A stretch of 64,000 nt of DNA from Lachnospiraceae bacterium JLR.KK008 (GCA_037015955.1 CP143548.1:1016001-1080000); one strand, 5' to 3'; shown: positions 8,831 through 19,571, counted from the stretch's first letter. The notes: generated from the sequence alone by a model not told the origin. Translations and numbers: made by a program.

Positions 8831-11800
8831 CGCAGCACAGAGCAAAGTGAAAACTTTCCGGCTCTCTGCCCGCATTAGAAAATGATAAATCATTGTTCAC
8901 AGTCTGTTCCTTTCTACGTTTGTCGTGGACCGACGGATTCCGCTTTTGCGATGTATTGTTTATAAGCCTGCCTCGGCTACGGTGATAATGGACGCAGAGT
9001 TTACAAGCAATTTCTTTAGCGGATGCCATGACCTGTTCGCTGTTCATCACGCCTAGAGATTCAAGGAGGCTTTGCATCATCAGGTACGCTTCGCCGGAAC
9101 ACTGGGAGAGGGCAGGATTTAAGGCTGATACAATGTCTGTGGCGAATAAATCCATCGCTTTGTGCACGTCGTCTTCTGTGGAAGCGGTATCTGTCAATAC
9201 TTTTGCAAGGTTTTCAAACGAAGCGTAGTCAATATCGATCTCTGCGCCCTCCATGGAATTCAGATCATCAATGGATGATTTGATGGAATCGAGCATGGAG
9301 AGGTCTACGTTTTCCAGTGTGAAGCCATCATCTGTAAAGATGCTCTGATAAGCAGATTTCAGGGCATCGAAGGCAGGCTTTAGCTGTGTGGTTAGCTGGG
9401 AGATGGTATCGGAGACGGAGAGGGGCGGAATGGGGGTTTCAAAGTTCGATGGTGTGCCTTGAACTTCACCCTGCACATATCCAAGCCGGATCAATGCGTC
9501 CATCAGTTCATCGACACTGACCTTATATCCGGCGGCGGCCTCTTTCAATTTATCAAATGACTCATTTTCGCCCGCATTCAGGGACTGTATATCCCCGGCA
9601 GTCATTCCGTTTAAATCTTCTGCCAGTTTCCTTAACTCACTGTTATCCTGCATGACGTTGTTAAAATCGGTCAGCCTTGTATCTGCCTGGTCAAATATGT
9701 CATCCATGACAGAAGAATACTTTCCCCATTCCTCTTCATTTGACTGGACAGAGTTTTTGATGGTTTCAAGATTTTCCCTTGCAGAGGCAACGTTTTCATC
9801 GTTATAAGGGTCTTCACTTTTCATTACGGCTTCATTATATTTCTGTACGGCCTTGAGCGCACTGTTATAGACTTCCGCTCTGTTGTCATCAGAAGCTATC
9901 TGTGCAATCAGCGCCTGCTTATAGATCCCTTCGTACTCATCGAGCGTCTCCCTGGCCTTGTTTAAAGAACCGGAAGAAACGTCCAGCACATCATCAAACA
10001 TGTGTTCATCGCCAAGTTCTTTTGCTTTATTGCGAAGATCTGTCTCAAATGCGTTGATCGTTTCATATGCTGACTGCGCATCGGCATTCAGATGAACGGA
10101 AAACTGCAGGTAACTGCCGTCCCCAAGCTCATCGGACAAAGTGATACCGGCATCTTTATACTTTTCCGCGACTTCCTTTAATGCCGCCCCTTCTTCGGTA
10201 AATGCCGAGATGTCAGAATCGCTGAGGTTATAATGGCGCTCTTTTGTCATTTCTTTTTCCGCTTTCTCAATTCCTTCCCTGTTTTCATTGAGAAATTTCT
10301 GGGCGGCTTCTTTGTTTAGGGCTTTGATGACATCTGTCTGATCTTTGTAAGCGTCGGTTACAAGATTGACGGCGCCATATTCCTCACCATACTTATCGTT
10401 AAGCTCTTTCTGAAGAGTCATTAGCTGCTTTTTGATGTTATAAGTTTCTTCTTCATCGCCTTTAGCGGCAAGAAGCGCTTTATGTAGTTCCTGATATTTG
10501 GAAGCATAATCTTCTATGGAAGATGCAGAATCTTTATAAGCGTTTGCTGCTTCTTCAGTTGCCTGACGGAGCTCTTCATTATCCTGTTTGATCCCATTCA
10601 CAATAGAAGAACCTATACTCCATGCAGCAGACACTGCCGCCAATATAATGCTTGCCTTTTGCAGTGCGGACATAGCAGCCCATGCTGCCTTAACAGATGC
10701 AGTAAGTCCAGTGAATGCGCCCTTTAGTGTGAATACAGAACCTGCATTCGTTGTATTAGCTGTTGTGTTTGCATTTGTGGCAGTAGTCAAGCCCATTGTT
10801 TCGAGTTTGGCTAATGCTTGTTCTTTATTAAGGTCATGTTTGCCAAGAATTACTACTCTATCATTATCAACAAGTTGTTTTTGTGACAATAGTAATTTTA
10901 AATTTTTTTCTGTTAAATTTTGTGTTTGAATTCCAATCTCTTTTAGTGCAGTTTTTCTCAAATCATCATCTAATGGTAAACTTTTAATCTGTTGAATCGC
11001 ATTGCCAAGAGTATTCATTTGTGTAATGGTTCCAGCGATAGCCCCGCCAACAGCAGAAATGCCCTGACCAATCTTTAAAGCCGTAACAGCTATCAGACTA
11101 TGCTTTAACAAATCTGTCTTATTGACAAGGTCCAGTACAGCCGTTCCCAAGTCTGCCGCATGAGAGATCATGTCACCGTTTACAAACGTCGAATATGTCT
11201 CAACTAACTTTGACTGGAACTGTTGCAGGTGTGCCTGCGTGCCTTTAAGATAAGTGTCATACGCTCTCTGTGCGGAACCCGCTGCGTTAAGACTGCTCTG
11301 TAGAATTTCCTGTGCTTCTGTCATGTTATTCAGGGTCGCACTGATCGCCGATGCCCTGTGTTTGCCGGCAATAATGTCCAATAACGCACTCTGATCCACA
11401 TCTGACATATCTTTGTATACTTTTGAAATATCAAGGAAAATATCGTACATAGATCTGATTGTTTTCTGATCCTTTTCGAAAATATCAACACCCGTCAATG
11501 CCTTAATTGCTTTCTGATTGTCAAGCGTAGACATCACGCCCTCAGTATCTTCCCCAGCCTCTTCTAATTCAGCCGATGCACCACGGATTCTTAATGCAGA
11601 TGTTTTAAGAGCTGATGCAAGGGCATCGGCATCCTGATACTGGCGGTTTCCGGAACTTAACAATGCCAGAAATTCATCAACGCTGGTATTCGCATCTGCA
11701 AATACGGAGCCTACTGACTGTACGCCCCTGGCCAATTCAGCGGTTGTTATTGAGGCAGTATTTCCTAATTCGGTGTATTTATCGATCAATGCCTGGGCCT

Positions 11801-12821
11801 TATTTACAACATCTGTATAACCGTCTACAACATCATAAGCCTGCACACCGGAAATGATCGCCTTTGCAGATTCAGACGACTCCATATCGCCTACGTTGCT
11901 TAGTATCGTTGATTTTTCAGCCAGTGCATCGCTTGTAGACAAATCATATCCCGACTTGGAAAATTCTGTTGCCCCTTCCATCAATGCTTTTTGTGTTGTC
12001 GCCAATTCCTGGGCTTTTTGATTGCATCTTGATAAGTAATCCGCATAGTCATTACGATTTAACTGATCATTTACTTTTATAAGATCAGTATATACCGTAT
12101 CAAGCTCGACTATATTAGATACCGCTTGTTTTGCCTGTACCAATATTGCCCTGACAATACTCGCGGCAGAAAACAGTTCTTTCGCCCGATCAATCAGCTT
12201 TTTCCATTTCTGATCTGTTGATTCTGCTGCTAACCCGCTTGCCTTTAATTCACTGTTAAAAGCTGATATTTGAGTTCTGACCTCCTGTAACTGCGATTTA
12301 TCAGTAATCGAATAGGTAGAATTCAATAAATTCTCGTATTTCCGGGAGGCCGCTATGTCAGAAAATAATTTCGAATATTTCTGGCCAATGTAGACAATAT
12401 CATTCACTGCCTTTTCTTTATGGACTTCAATATCTAATGCGATTGATGTTTTATCTGCATACCTCTGTGCAGTCTTTGCCATTGATATAACAGAATTGAT
12501 TGCATTTTGGGAAGCACCCTTTTCTACATTTACCTTTAATTGCAGCTCTGTAAGATTTTTCTGTAATTGCTCAATTTCATTTAATAATATACTTCTTGTA
12601 TTTTTATCAGTTTTACATCTTGTGCCAACTTGAATATATAAGTTATTTAACTGTTTTAAACTGTCGCTTAATTGCTTCTTTGAGAGTGCCGTTGCAAGTT
12701 TTGCAATCACTTTTACAGAAAGGGTATTGTCAAGCCCATTTAAATCACTTTTTAATTGTGCTTCTGACAGCCGCTTATTCAGTCTTGCAATTATGTCCAA
12801 CGCAAAATCATTATTACCCAA
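8796..12821 (-). pseudogene. Divergent tape measure protein with truncated C-terminus
   Basis: An open frame of 1341 codons from a TTG at 12821 (AAAAGGAGG ten bases upstream) encodes a TMP of a different lineage: N-terminal GNNDFALDIIARLNK, coiled coil, a TP901-like conserved domain, and Ala/Ile-rich hydrophobic helices around residues 590-640 and 720-760. It carries no insertion where the other TMPs are interrupted, so it works as a natural intron-less comparison. The last third matches the common TMP body up to MNSEQVMASA. There a deletion joins distant segments and shifts the frame, giving an unrelated tail, and a second deletion follows near 8960. It is probably non-functional unless a truncated TMP is tolerated. 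Confidence 0.75.
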
Positions 12822-12914
12822 ATGAAAGTACCTCCTTTTTACACATACAAAAAGACAGTCCATTAATTGCAACTGTCTTGTATTATATTCTCTGTATTCA
12901 GTTTTTAATATTGC

Positions 12915-13538
12915 TTAAAACTTAGCCCCACATGTATCACATTTATACGTTTTACTCACATATCCTGTTGATAAAACACCAAAAGTCAATGCCGATGCCG
13001 CCTTGTTTGTCAGGCTGATTTTATGTATTTTAGTTGATGAGCAGACAGGGCACTTTGGGACGTTTTCGCATTCCTTTCCCCTCATATTATGCTTTCTGGG
13101 ATCGACCCAGCTTTCAGGACGTTTGGAAATGATATGGTTTTTCAGTTCATTGCCGCAATGGCTGCACTTACTTATATATCTTGAACTAATAAGCAAATAA
13201 TCTTTTGTTCTGGCAATCGGATAAGGTGCACATCCTACAAGATGTCCACACTTTGTACAAGTAGTGTAAACATTTCCTGTATCACTATCATCAAAAGTTC
13301 CTGGTTCCCGTATACTATACCACCAGAAATCAATCTTATCCTCATCAAAAGAGTCATTTTCGCCTAATTCAACATCATCACCGAAACTAAGTTCTTTATC
13401 ATGGGCAGAAGTTTCATTATTATCTTCTTTGCTTTCCCAAAGCGATTTCCCACAGACAGGGCAATTATCCAAATTCTTTACCCGATCCAGCGGGAAACTT
13501 GATCCACACGATTCGCAAATCACCTTAGCCATACCCAA
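12915..13538 (-). CDS. Multi-zinc-ribbon protein next to a tape measure gene
   Basis: A 207-residue protein with an N-terminal ribbon (CESCG...CPVCGKS), an acidic Asp/Glu-rich linker, a middle ribbon (CTKCGHL...CSHCGNEL) and a C-terminal ribbon (CPVCSSTKIHKIS...CDTCGAKF). The last module resembles those of the zinc-ribbon proteins inside the TMP insertions, so the three probably share ancestry. Unlike those it is on the same strand as the TMP, directly upstream of the divergent TMP gene; translation may begin at MAKVICESCG, two codons inside the longest frame. The role is unknown. Confidence 0.65.
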   Translation of the reverse strand: MGMAKVICESCGSSFPLDRVKNLDNCPVCGKSLWESKEDNNETSAHDKELSFGDDVELGENDSFDEDKIDFWWYSIREPGTFDDSDTGNVYTTCTKCGHLVGCAPYPIARTKDYLLISSRYISKCSHCGNELKNHIISKRPESWVDPRKHNMRGKECENVPKCPVCSSTKIHKISLTNKAASALTFGVLSTGYVSKTYKCDTCGAKF

Positions 13539-13620
13539 ATCCCCAACTTTCTTCTTTTTTATGTTTTATTATACTACCTATGCAAACCCATCACAAGTAT
13601 ATGACGAACATATTTTCATC

Positions 13621-13844
13621 CTCCTTTTTCCCATATATCAGTTTTCACTATCTGCTTTTGTTCTTCCAGGGTATTCTGAAGACAATTCGTTATCATCGAC
13701 AGAGCATCTTCAAAGAATTTCTTTATAATTAAGCATGTCCTGGCAATATTCTTTCTTTGTTTCTTCAGGCAGACAGTCATACACCTGATACATAGAATCC
13801 CGTATATCAGATTCACTGGGCCCTTTTCGCTTTTTTAATGCCAT
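13621..13844 (-). pseudogene. Small broken gene between TMP fragments
   Basis: A frame starting MALKKRKGPSESDIRD at 13844 stops after 44 codons at 13710. A second frame with matching style (LEDALSMITNC-like, then NTLEEQKQ) continues to about 13621, suggesting one frameshifted protein of about 75 residues. It overlaps the degraded end of the upstream TMP fragment. I do not recognise it. Confidence 0.35.
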
Positions 13845-13845
13845 C

Positions 13846-15797
13846 TTATCTATTTTTATTAAAGCCTGTTTCTGACATTTCATCTAATTCAGACTTGATG
13901 GAATCGGGCATGAACAGGTCTGTACTTTCCGTCGTGAACCATCGGTGAATATATTTTGGTATGCGGTTTTCAGGGCATCGAAGGCGGGCATTAGCTGGGT
14001 GGTTAGCTGGGAGATGGTATCGGAGACGGAGAGGGGCGGAGTTTCGTTCTGTCTCTGATTTAAGTATTCCCTTTCAGCCTCCGCAGCATTTTTAGCGCCC
14101 TGTGCGATTTTCTGCCAAGCGTCAATTTCTTCCTGCGTGTTGATAGATTGTTTTTTAAAGAATTCGGCAGGATCGTAACCATCAAATTTGCCCTTTGCAA
14201 AATTAATTGCATCTTGGTACTGCTTTTCCAATTCTTCTGTTGATTCCAGTTCAGGTGTTAAAGATAAAGTTATCGCATGATCCTCTCCAAAATATTCTTG
14301 AACTTGTCTGATATAATCAGCTTTTTCTTTTGGAATCAGGTCTTGATTTGTAAATACTTCGGATAATGCTTTCGAGATCTTTTCATTGTCCTGTACTTTG
14401 TTTATTTCATATAGAAATTCGCTCTGTAACCAATTACTTACTTCATCCCAGTTACCAGCATCAACAGTTTCTGGTATGAAATCAACCCAGTCACCACTTT
14501 GCAACATGCTTCTGGTTACATTCTGCATATTGGGGTCCATTTTGCTGAAATTCCATTCTTCAGACAGCCATGTGTTGAGATAGCCTGCCATGCCGGAATT
14601 GGCAGAAGCAATCTTGCCTTCCAGTACCCAGGCGGTAGTTTCATACTCAGAGCCAAATTCTTCCAGCTTAGATATTAACAGTTCAAATTCTTTTTCTGAA
14701 AGCTTTGTAAAATCCCATTCACCGGAAAGAAAAGACTTAGCGGCATATCCCGACGCGGATTGTTTTTCGCTGTAAAAATCATTTCCATAGCGGGAATCCA
14801 TTATGCCGGTTTCCTTGGCCGCTTTGATCAGAATGTTGTTGTCGCTTTCGTTATCCAGGGATAAAGTGGAACCTTTTTTCACTTTCTCTGCCAGTTTTAA
14901 GTGTTTGTCGGCTGCTTTTTCAGCGTCGTCGAGCGCTTTTTGAAATTCCTCATTATCTAACAGGAATCCTGCCCATAGATCCGGCATATTTTTCAGGATT
15001 TCCTGATTGGAAAGTTTCTGCTGGACAGTGACTAAATCATTGAGGGAGCCGACGATCGTGTCGACATTCCCGGACAGGCCAAGGATTGCGTTCCCGTTGG
15101 CATCATAATTGACGGTTAATTGCGGGAATAATTCGGCTAACTGGTTGCTCAGATCAAGAAACTCTGCATATTCATCCGTGCTGAGGGAGCCGCGGGACTG
15201 ATTGACGCTGCCCGGGTTTTCCACTCCCTGGGCCAGCTGTGCGTATCTCTGTTTGATACGGTCTGTGGCCGAGGATAATTCATCAAAATCGGATTGGATC
15301 GTTTTTACGGCGGACCTGGATTCTTCCGCGGTTTCCCTTATTTTCTGCTTTGCTTCTTCTAACGAATCGTTGTATTTCTTAATACCAAGAGCGGCGCCGG
15401 TGAGCGCGCCTACGACCAAGGTAACCCATCCAAGAGGATTCGTAGTCAGGAACGCCCACAGGGATGCGGTCGCGGCTTTGATCTGTATCCACAGACCCTT
15501 GAAGGCTGTGCCCAGGCCGATGGTTGTGCCTGTAGTTGCTGCCTGAGAGGCGGCGACGGCATTTGTACTTGCGGCATTGGCCAGTTCTGTTGTGGTTGTT
15601 TCGAGGAGTTCTCCTTGTAGTTTGCTGGCTGAAAGAATTGTTTTGATCTGCTCTTTGTTGAGTGTTGACTGAGCGATTGCTGCTTTGAGGGTTTCTTGTG
15701 TGTAAGATTCTCCAATTCTTTTTAAATCATCATATGCTTTACTTGATTTTTTTATAGCATCTAATGCTTCTGTTGTCTTGGCGAGAGATTTCAGTTG
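13846..15797 (-). pseudogene. Tape measure fragment lacking both ends (possible exon 2 of the middle array)
   Basis: The frame opens right after the insertion at 15798 with CAA CTG AAA TCT (QLKSLAKTTEAL), no start codon and no ribosome binding site. It continues through hydrophobic helices (ASLWAFLTTNPLGWVTLVVGA) and coiled coil to the shared SVSDTISQLTTQL motif. Near 13935 a one-base slip converts DGFTTESTDLF into an unrelated frame that ends at 13884; the shadow frame reaches 13846. The opening QLKSL lines up with QIKSL in the uninterrupted TMP at 8796-12821, which supports a junction here. It is a remnant of a third TMP allele. Confidence 0.7.
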
Positions 15798-15823
15798 CGT
15801 TTATATTTTTGGAATGTTATAAT
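15795..15823 (+). promoter_or_regulatory. Promoter of the second antisense zinc-ribbon gene
   Basis: TTGCGT (15795-15800), a 17-base spacer and a perfect TATAAT (15818-15823) precede the plus-strand gene at 15853. As in the other insertion, the -35 box straddles the inferred TMP exon boundary. Confidence 0.65.
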
Positions 15824-16829
15824 AAAAAAATAATGAACGATAGGAGTAATACATGACACCACAAGAAATTTGGGACCAAATAAATAATTTTGTTATGGAC
15901 ACAGAATCCGATGAGGCTGTATGTAATACACTTTTAAAATTATATTATGCTAGAAAAGAAGATGAAGCAATTAAATATATTGAGGATTTTTTTAAATGTG
16001 ATAATAAAACGGCAGAAGATACTTTTAATATTTTTAGAGAAAAAACAGGCGCGCCACCTTCACAAGAACAAATTGCCCATGCAAATGCAGTAGCAAAAGA
16101 GCTATTGAATAAACCCAAATGTCCGATTTGTGGAAGCAAAAATCTGTCAAAATACAATAGTTTTGGGAAAGCATTGAAAATGGCTAAATATGGCATCTTC
16201 GGGATGTATGATAATGGCAAAACTTACATATGTAATAACTGTGGCAGTAAATTTTGACAGAAAATAATAACACTGTGTTAAATAATAACATTTGATTTTT
16301 ACTCGTTGGCCGAAACACTGCGGCCAAACGTATTACTGAAAATCATAAAATCGCAATACGCACTATGCCTTATTAGTAAGCTGCATTATGGCTGTAGCCT
16401 GCTAAGAGGATGGGTATGTCTGTGGGGATTGCTCTCTGATATGGCTCAGAGTGCCGTCCTGCTCGTTGTCCATTGTCAGTGATACTTAGGCACCTATCGG
16501 ATCTCTCCGATATTTCCCTATATCAGCATCATCAATTTTTTCTACTTTCGTAACCTCATCCGCAGCTTAGGGATTGTGGTTTGATGTGCATTAGCAGAAT
16601 TTCTTCTGTCTTACCTGTGTGTAAGAAACTTCCAAGCATTTACTCCTCCATGTATCGTTTATACTCCGCCGGACGTGTTTGCAGAGTCTGATTAAAGGCC
16701 CCATGTATCCATAGACTTGTCGATAACGCCATTGTGTTATTTCCTTATCTATGATTGACCAACTAAAATCTCCCGCCAAAGTTATTTTAGAATTTTAGTT
16801 GTTTGTCATCCTATGTCGCCATAAGATCA
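15798..16829 (-). other. Second group I-like intron candidate at a different TMP site
   Basis: The upstream TMP frame ends GGC TTT GAT before TGA, and the downstream frame resumes CAA CTG AAA after ...AACG. Inside the insert GTCAATCA (minus strand, 16752-16759) can pair with the 5' flank: five pairs with a U-G wobble if the break follows the first GAT, eight if it follows GATTGAT. Directly upstream on the minus strand is a 10-bp perfect inverted repeat (16760-16801) nested in the would-be P1 loop. Many other hairpins occupy 16330-16750. Both insert types share the string ATAGTGCGT followed by TTTTATG near the end of the structured part. The insert is 1032 bases and carries an unrelated antisense zinc-ribbon gene. 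A full group I core was not assigned. Confidence 0.42.
15853..16257 (+). CDS. Second zinc-ribbon protein antisense inside a TMP insertion
   Basis: A 134-residue protein from an ATG preceded by AGGAG. It has an acidic helical N-terminal half (MTPQEIWDQINNF..., then an EDFFKCDNKTAEDTF segment) and a C-terminal zinc ribbon CPICGSKNL...CNNCGSKF around residues 95-134. The first half is unrelated to the zinc-ribbon protein at 6187, while the ribbon halves are similar, so the N-terminal domain may be the specific part. It sits in the same relative position, opposite to the TMP, close to the insertion's 3' end. Function unknown. Confidence 0.7.
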   Translation: MTPQEIWDQINNFVMDTESDEAVCNTLLKLYYARKEDEAIKYIEDFFKCDNKTAEDTFNIFREKTGAPPSQEQIAHANAVAKELLNKPKCPICGSKNLSKYNSFGKALKMAKYGIFGMYDNGKTYICNNCGSKF

Positions 16830-17504
16830 ATCAAAGCCTCTAACGAATCTTGTAATTCCCTGACCCAGAGCATCGATCGTTCCAAATGTATGAACGAGCT
16901 TATCAGCGGCAGTTATGGCTGCCGATCCTAAATCAACGAACCACTTTATGAGCCCGGAGTCCGGAACCGTTTTGGATGACTGCCGGGCGGATTGTTCAAG
17001 ATTCTCAACCTGTTCCTGGATATGGGTCATTTTTAACGCCTCTTCGGCATATGCCATGCTGTCGGAAATCGTATCGCCCGCGCGTTTAAAATCCGCCGCG
17101 GCCTCGAGGACGTCGGCGCCGGTTCCTGCCAGGCGTTTTCCTGACGCAGACGCCTGATCCGCCACGTTTTCAAGCAGATCCGCGGTCCGATCAGACGCCT
17201 TTTCCAATTCTGCCAGAGAAGCGTCTATCTTTGATACATTGGCAGCCATTGCCGCCGCGCCGTGGACAAGGTTCGCAATCATGCCTGGTACTTTTGCGTT
17301 TGCCTTTCCGCCAGCCTTGCCGACCGTTTGACTCAAAGCGGCTTCTAACTGCTTCGTAATGTGAGAAAGACTTTTCGGGTCCGGTTCCACCTGAACCTTC
17401 AATTTGTCAAGCTGACTTTGTATTTTCTTAATATCAGCATTAAGATTCTTTTTTGATGTTACTTCATCCAGTTTTGCCTGGAGCAGTAGGAGAGATTCAT
17501 TCAT
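16827..17504 (-). CDS. Tape measure N-terminal part with internal deletion
   Basis: A 225-residue product starting MNESLLLLQAKLDEV from an ATG after AAAAGGAGG. Residues 1-~150 match the intact N-terminal TMP pieces; the next ~180 residues, which form most of the conserved TMP domain, are missing, and the frame continues from a TKTVPDSGLIKWFVDLG-like segment to ALGQGITRFVRGFD. It then stops at the insertion. With the conserved domain deleted it is unlikely to make a working TMP. From about 17.2 kb rightward to 20.34 kb the DNA repeats 33.5-36.67 kb at an offset of 16,333. Confidence 0.65.
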   Translation of the reverse strand: MNESLLLLQAKLDEVTSKKNLNADIKKIQSQLDKLKVQVEPDPKSLSHITKQLEAALSQTVGKAGGKANAKVPGMIANLVHGAAAMAANVSKIDASLAELEKASDRTADLLENVADQASASGKRLAGTGADVLEAAADFKRAGDTISDSMAYAEEALKMTHIQEQVENLEQSARQSSKTVPDSGLIKWFVDLGSAAITAADKLVHTFGTIDALGQGITRFVRGFD

Positions 17505-17564
17505 AGATACAGGTACCTCCTTTTTGTTTTGGGGATGTAAAAATACCGCCAACAAAGTAAGACT

Positions 17565-17738
17565 CTAGTTACCGTTAGATTCATGAATTAATTTTGTCAG
17601 TGAATCTACAAACTTCTTTTCCAATACCTCTGGGTTTTCAGCCAATTCCATTGCCTGCCGATCAATAAACTCCCAGATTGCAAGTCTCCATTTAGTCCTG
17701 AGCTGCCAGCATTTAAACATTCTAAATAATGTGATCAT
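17565..17738 (-). CDS. Small basic protein of the tail module (left copy)
   Basis: A 57-residue product, MITLFRMFKCWQLRT at its N-terminus, with Trp/Arg-rich start and acidic C-terminal helix. GGAAAGGGAAATG lies before the ATG. It is repeated exactly at 33898-34071. It lies between the holin-like gene and the TMP on the same strand. I do not recognise a family. Confidence 0.55.
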   Translation of the reverse strand: MITLFRMFKCWQLRTKWRLAIWEFIDRQAMELAENPEVLEKKFVDSLTKLIHESNGN

Positions 17739-17814
17739 ATTTCATTTCCCTTTCCATTTGGACTCTCTTTGCCTGCATGACATCTGATTGCCAGACTATG
17801 TAATAAGTCTGAAA

Positions 17815-18183
17815 TTACCACGGAATATTAGGCAGAACAGCGGATAATAATCCGACGCTGATACCACCAATCATTAACCATAACAATTTATCCACAATCT
17901 GATCAATCTTTTTCTTTGTTTCATTTGCAGGACGGTTTTCCAATACAGTAACCTTTTCATTCAATCTATCCTGTCCTGATTTTACGTCCTTGACATCTTC
18001 TTTGATATATGCCATATCAGTGGCAATAGATTTTACGGAAGATGTTAAATCATAAATAGCATCTTGTTTTTCGCGAAGCTCACGGATTTCGTTATCATGG
18101 TTTTCAAGACGGTGTTCATTGGAACGGCTTCGACTATCCACTTCTTGAATGTGGACTGCTAATTCAGTATAATTTTCGTCCAT
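17815..18183 (-). CDS. XhlA-like holin/hemolysin protein (left copy)
   Basis: About 122 residues: a long heptad-rich coiled coil (residues ~5-90, with ENHDNEIRELREKQDAIYDL) followed by one C-terminal membrane helix (LLWLMIGGISVGLLSAV). This is the layout of the XhlA/hemolysin family of phage lysis accessory proteins that support holin action at the membrane. I chose the ATG at 18183 (MDENYTEL) because AAGGAAGGTGG precedes it at eight bases; a GTG four codons earlier is possible. Its start overlaps the end of the small membrane-protein gene, suggesting translational coupling. Placement inside the tail module rather than beside an endolysin is unusual. Confidence 0.6.
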   Translation of the reverse strand: MDENYTELAVHIQEVDSRSRSNEHRLENHDNEIRELREKQDAIYDLTSSVKSIATDMAYIKEDVKDVKSGQDRLNEKVTVLENRPANETKKKIDQIVDKLLWLMIGGISVGLLSAVLPNIPW

Positions 18184-18185
18184 TT

Positions 18186-18359
18186 CTATAACCACCTTCC
18201 TTTATTCTTTTGACTGGAAAGTTGAAGAATCATTTGCTTCACTTTGTCAAATTCTGCCATGGAAACCAATTTGACTGCCAATCCCATGAGTACCATAGTT
18301 ACAAGGCTGCTGATTACGGAAAATCCGGATAGTAAAATTAAAAACACAGTAGTGGTCAT
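18186..18359 (-). CDS. Small single-span membrane protein (left copy)
   Basis: A 57-residue product with an N-terminal membrane helix (VFLILLSGFSVISSLVTMVLM) and a basic C-terminal tail. GGGAGG lies nine bases before the ATG. Its stop lies three bases before the preferred start of the coiled-coil membrane protein, so the pair looks co-translated and may be a holin/accessory pair. Exact copy at 34519-34692. Confidence 0.55.
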   Translation of the reverse strand: MTTTVFLILLSGFSVISSLVTMVLMGLAVKLVSMAEFDKVKQMILQLSSQKNKGRWL

Positions 18360-18405
18360 AATTAAAAATCCTCCCAGTTATCAGTTTCGTTCATTGAGTC
18401 AGATA

Positions 18406-18681
18406 TTATCTTTCGCAATCATGATTCATAATTTCATCGACCACAGCCTTTATATGAGGCTGAAATGTTTGAGGTAAAGTACATTCCGCTAATTTTCTGC
18501 GTGTGTCTTCCTTGGTGAGAGTACCACTCTTATAATCATGAATAAGCATATATATTTTATAGCAGTCTATCGTATCTGCGACTGTCCGCCATGTTTTTAA
18601 AGTCTGAATACTTTTACAGGTGTTGCAGACGTGATAGCGGTTATTGCAGATACTGCAGACAGCATTTAATTGTTCTGACAT
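18406..18681 (-). CDS. Small Cys-rich tail-module protein (left copy)
   Basis: A 91-residue product with a compact N-terminal CSICNNRYHVCNTC zinc-knuckle-like motif (residues ~9-22) and a helical remainder. TCCGG-AGGACAT spacing (AGGACATATG) supports the ATG at 18681. It follows the tail tube gene on the same strand, where phages often encode tail assembly chaperones, but the cysteine motif is not typical of those. Exact copy at 34739-35014. Confidence 0.55.
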   Translation of the reverse strand: MSEQLNAVCSICNNRYHVCNTCKSIQTLKTWRTVADTIDCYKIYMLIHDYKSGTLTKEDTRRKLAECTLPQTFQPHIKAVVDEIMNHDCER

Positions 18682-18737
18682 ATCATATGTCCTCCGGTTA
18701 ATCTTAAATATAGAAAGGGCGTAACGCCCAGTCTATA

Positions 18738-19535
18738 TTAATCCTTGTAAACAAACACTTCGCAGAGCTTTCCGGCCTCGTCGCAGTAAGGCTTCTGCAG
18801 TTTGTAGGTAACGGCATGTCCTCCGTCAGGAGTCAGGCTGACATCAATGCTGGAAATATCGATCTGCGCTCTGGGGAAGGTAATCACGCCGATATATTTG
18901 ATATTGTTATCGCATTTGTTTCTGAAATAGCAGTGTACATGCAGCGTCCTTACAGGCGGCATGGAGTCCGTCGTTTTGGCAAGGCTGATGGCCTGCGCCA
19001 TTTCCGCCTCGTAATCGACAATGACGCGGCCGGCGGTGTCTGCATGGAAGGTCAGTGTTTTCGCTGCGGCATCCACTGTGAATTTGCCTTCCGCGACAGC
19101 GGCGGATACTTCCAGCGTCTCGCCAAATTCATTTTCATCGTTGACGAGCTGTACATATTTGATCTCTGCGCCGGGCGTGCCGACAGGAACATACCGCAAT
19201 GTTACGCTGTTATTAACAATTTCGAGCACTTCACTTACCGGCGCGACAATCTTCTTATCCTCTGTGGCGATCATCTTCTCGGAAGAGAACTGTTCTGCAA
19301 GCAAGTCAAAGGAATGGATTGCGTTCGTGTAAGAGAGCGTGCCCTGTGCGGCGTTATAAAAAGTTACGATCTCCGCGCCCTGAGCATCTGTGACGGGAGT
19401 GCCTTCGGAAGTGAAATTCAGGGTCGGTTCCTTGACATTGGTAAGCCTGCTCAGTAACTGTTTGGTGGTCGGGTCAAATTCTTCAATGTACCTGATCTTT
19501 TCAAATACTACTTCATTGGGGTTAAATTTTGTCAT
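18738..19535 (-). CDS. Probable major tail (tube) protein (left copy)
   Basis: A 265-residue, beta-rich acidic protein starting MTKFNPNEVVFEKIRYIEE with strong AGGAGG upstream. Size, beta content and position two genes upstream of the TMP N-terminus fit the tail tube or a related major tail subunit, whose rings stack around the TMP. Middle residues ~75-175 (SNSVTLRYVPVGTPGAEI-type strands) look like an inserted immunoglobulin-like domain. The right copy at 35071-35868 has the same translation. Assignment is by context and composition, not by a diagnostic motif. Confidence 0.55.
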   Translation of the reverse strand: MTKFNPNEVVFEKIRYIEEFDPTTKQLLSRLTNVKEPTLNFTSEGTPVTDAQGAEIVTFYNAAQGTLSYTNAIHSFDLLAEQFSSEKMIATEDKKIVAPVSEVLEIVNNSVTLRYVPVGTPGAEIKYVQLVNDENEFGETLEVSAAVAEGKFTVDAAAKTLTFHADTAGRVIVDYEAEMAQAISLAKTTDSMPPVRTLHVHCYFRNKCDNNIKYIGVITFPRAQIDISSIDVSLTPDGGHAVTYKLQKPYCDEAGKLCEVFVYKD

Positions 19536-19571
19536 ATGATATTTTCCTCCTTATAAAAAAGAAAGAACTGA

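Noticed and set aside
8425-8893. Open frames of 123-137 codons on the minus strand
   Set aside because: They overlap each other and the inverted repeat, share no family features and lack ribosome binding sites; similarity to frames at 20755-21087 follows from the repeat being the same DNA.
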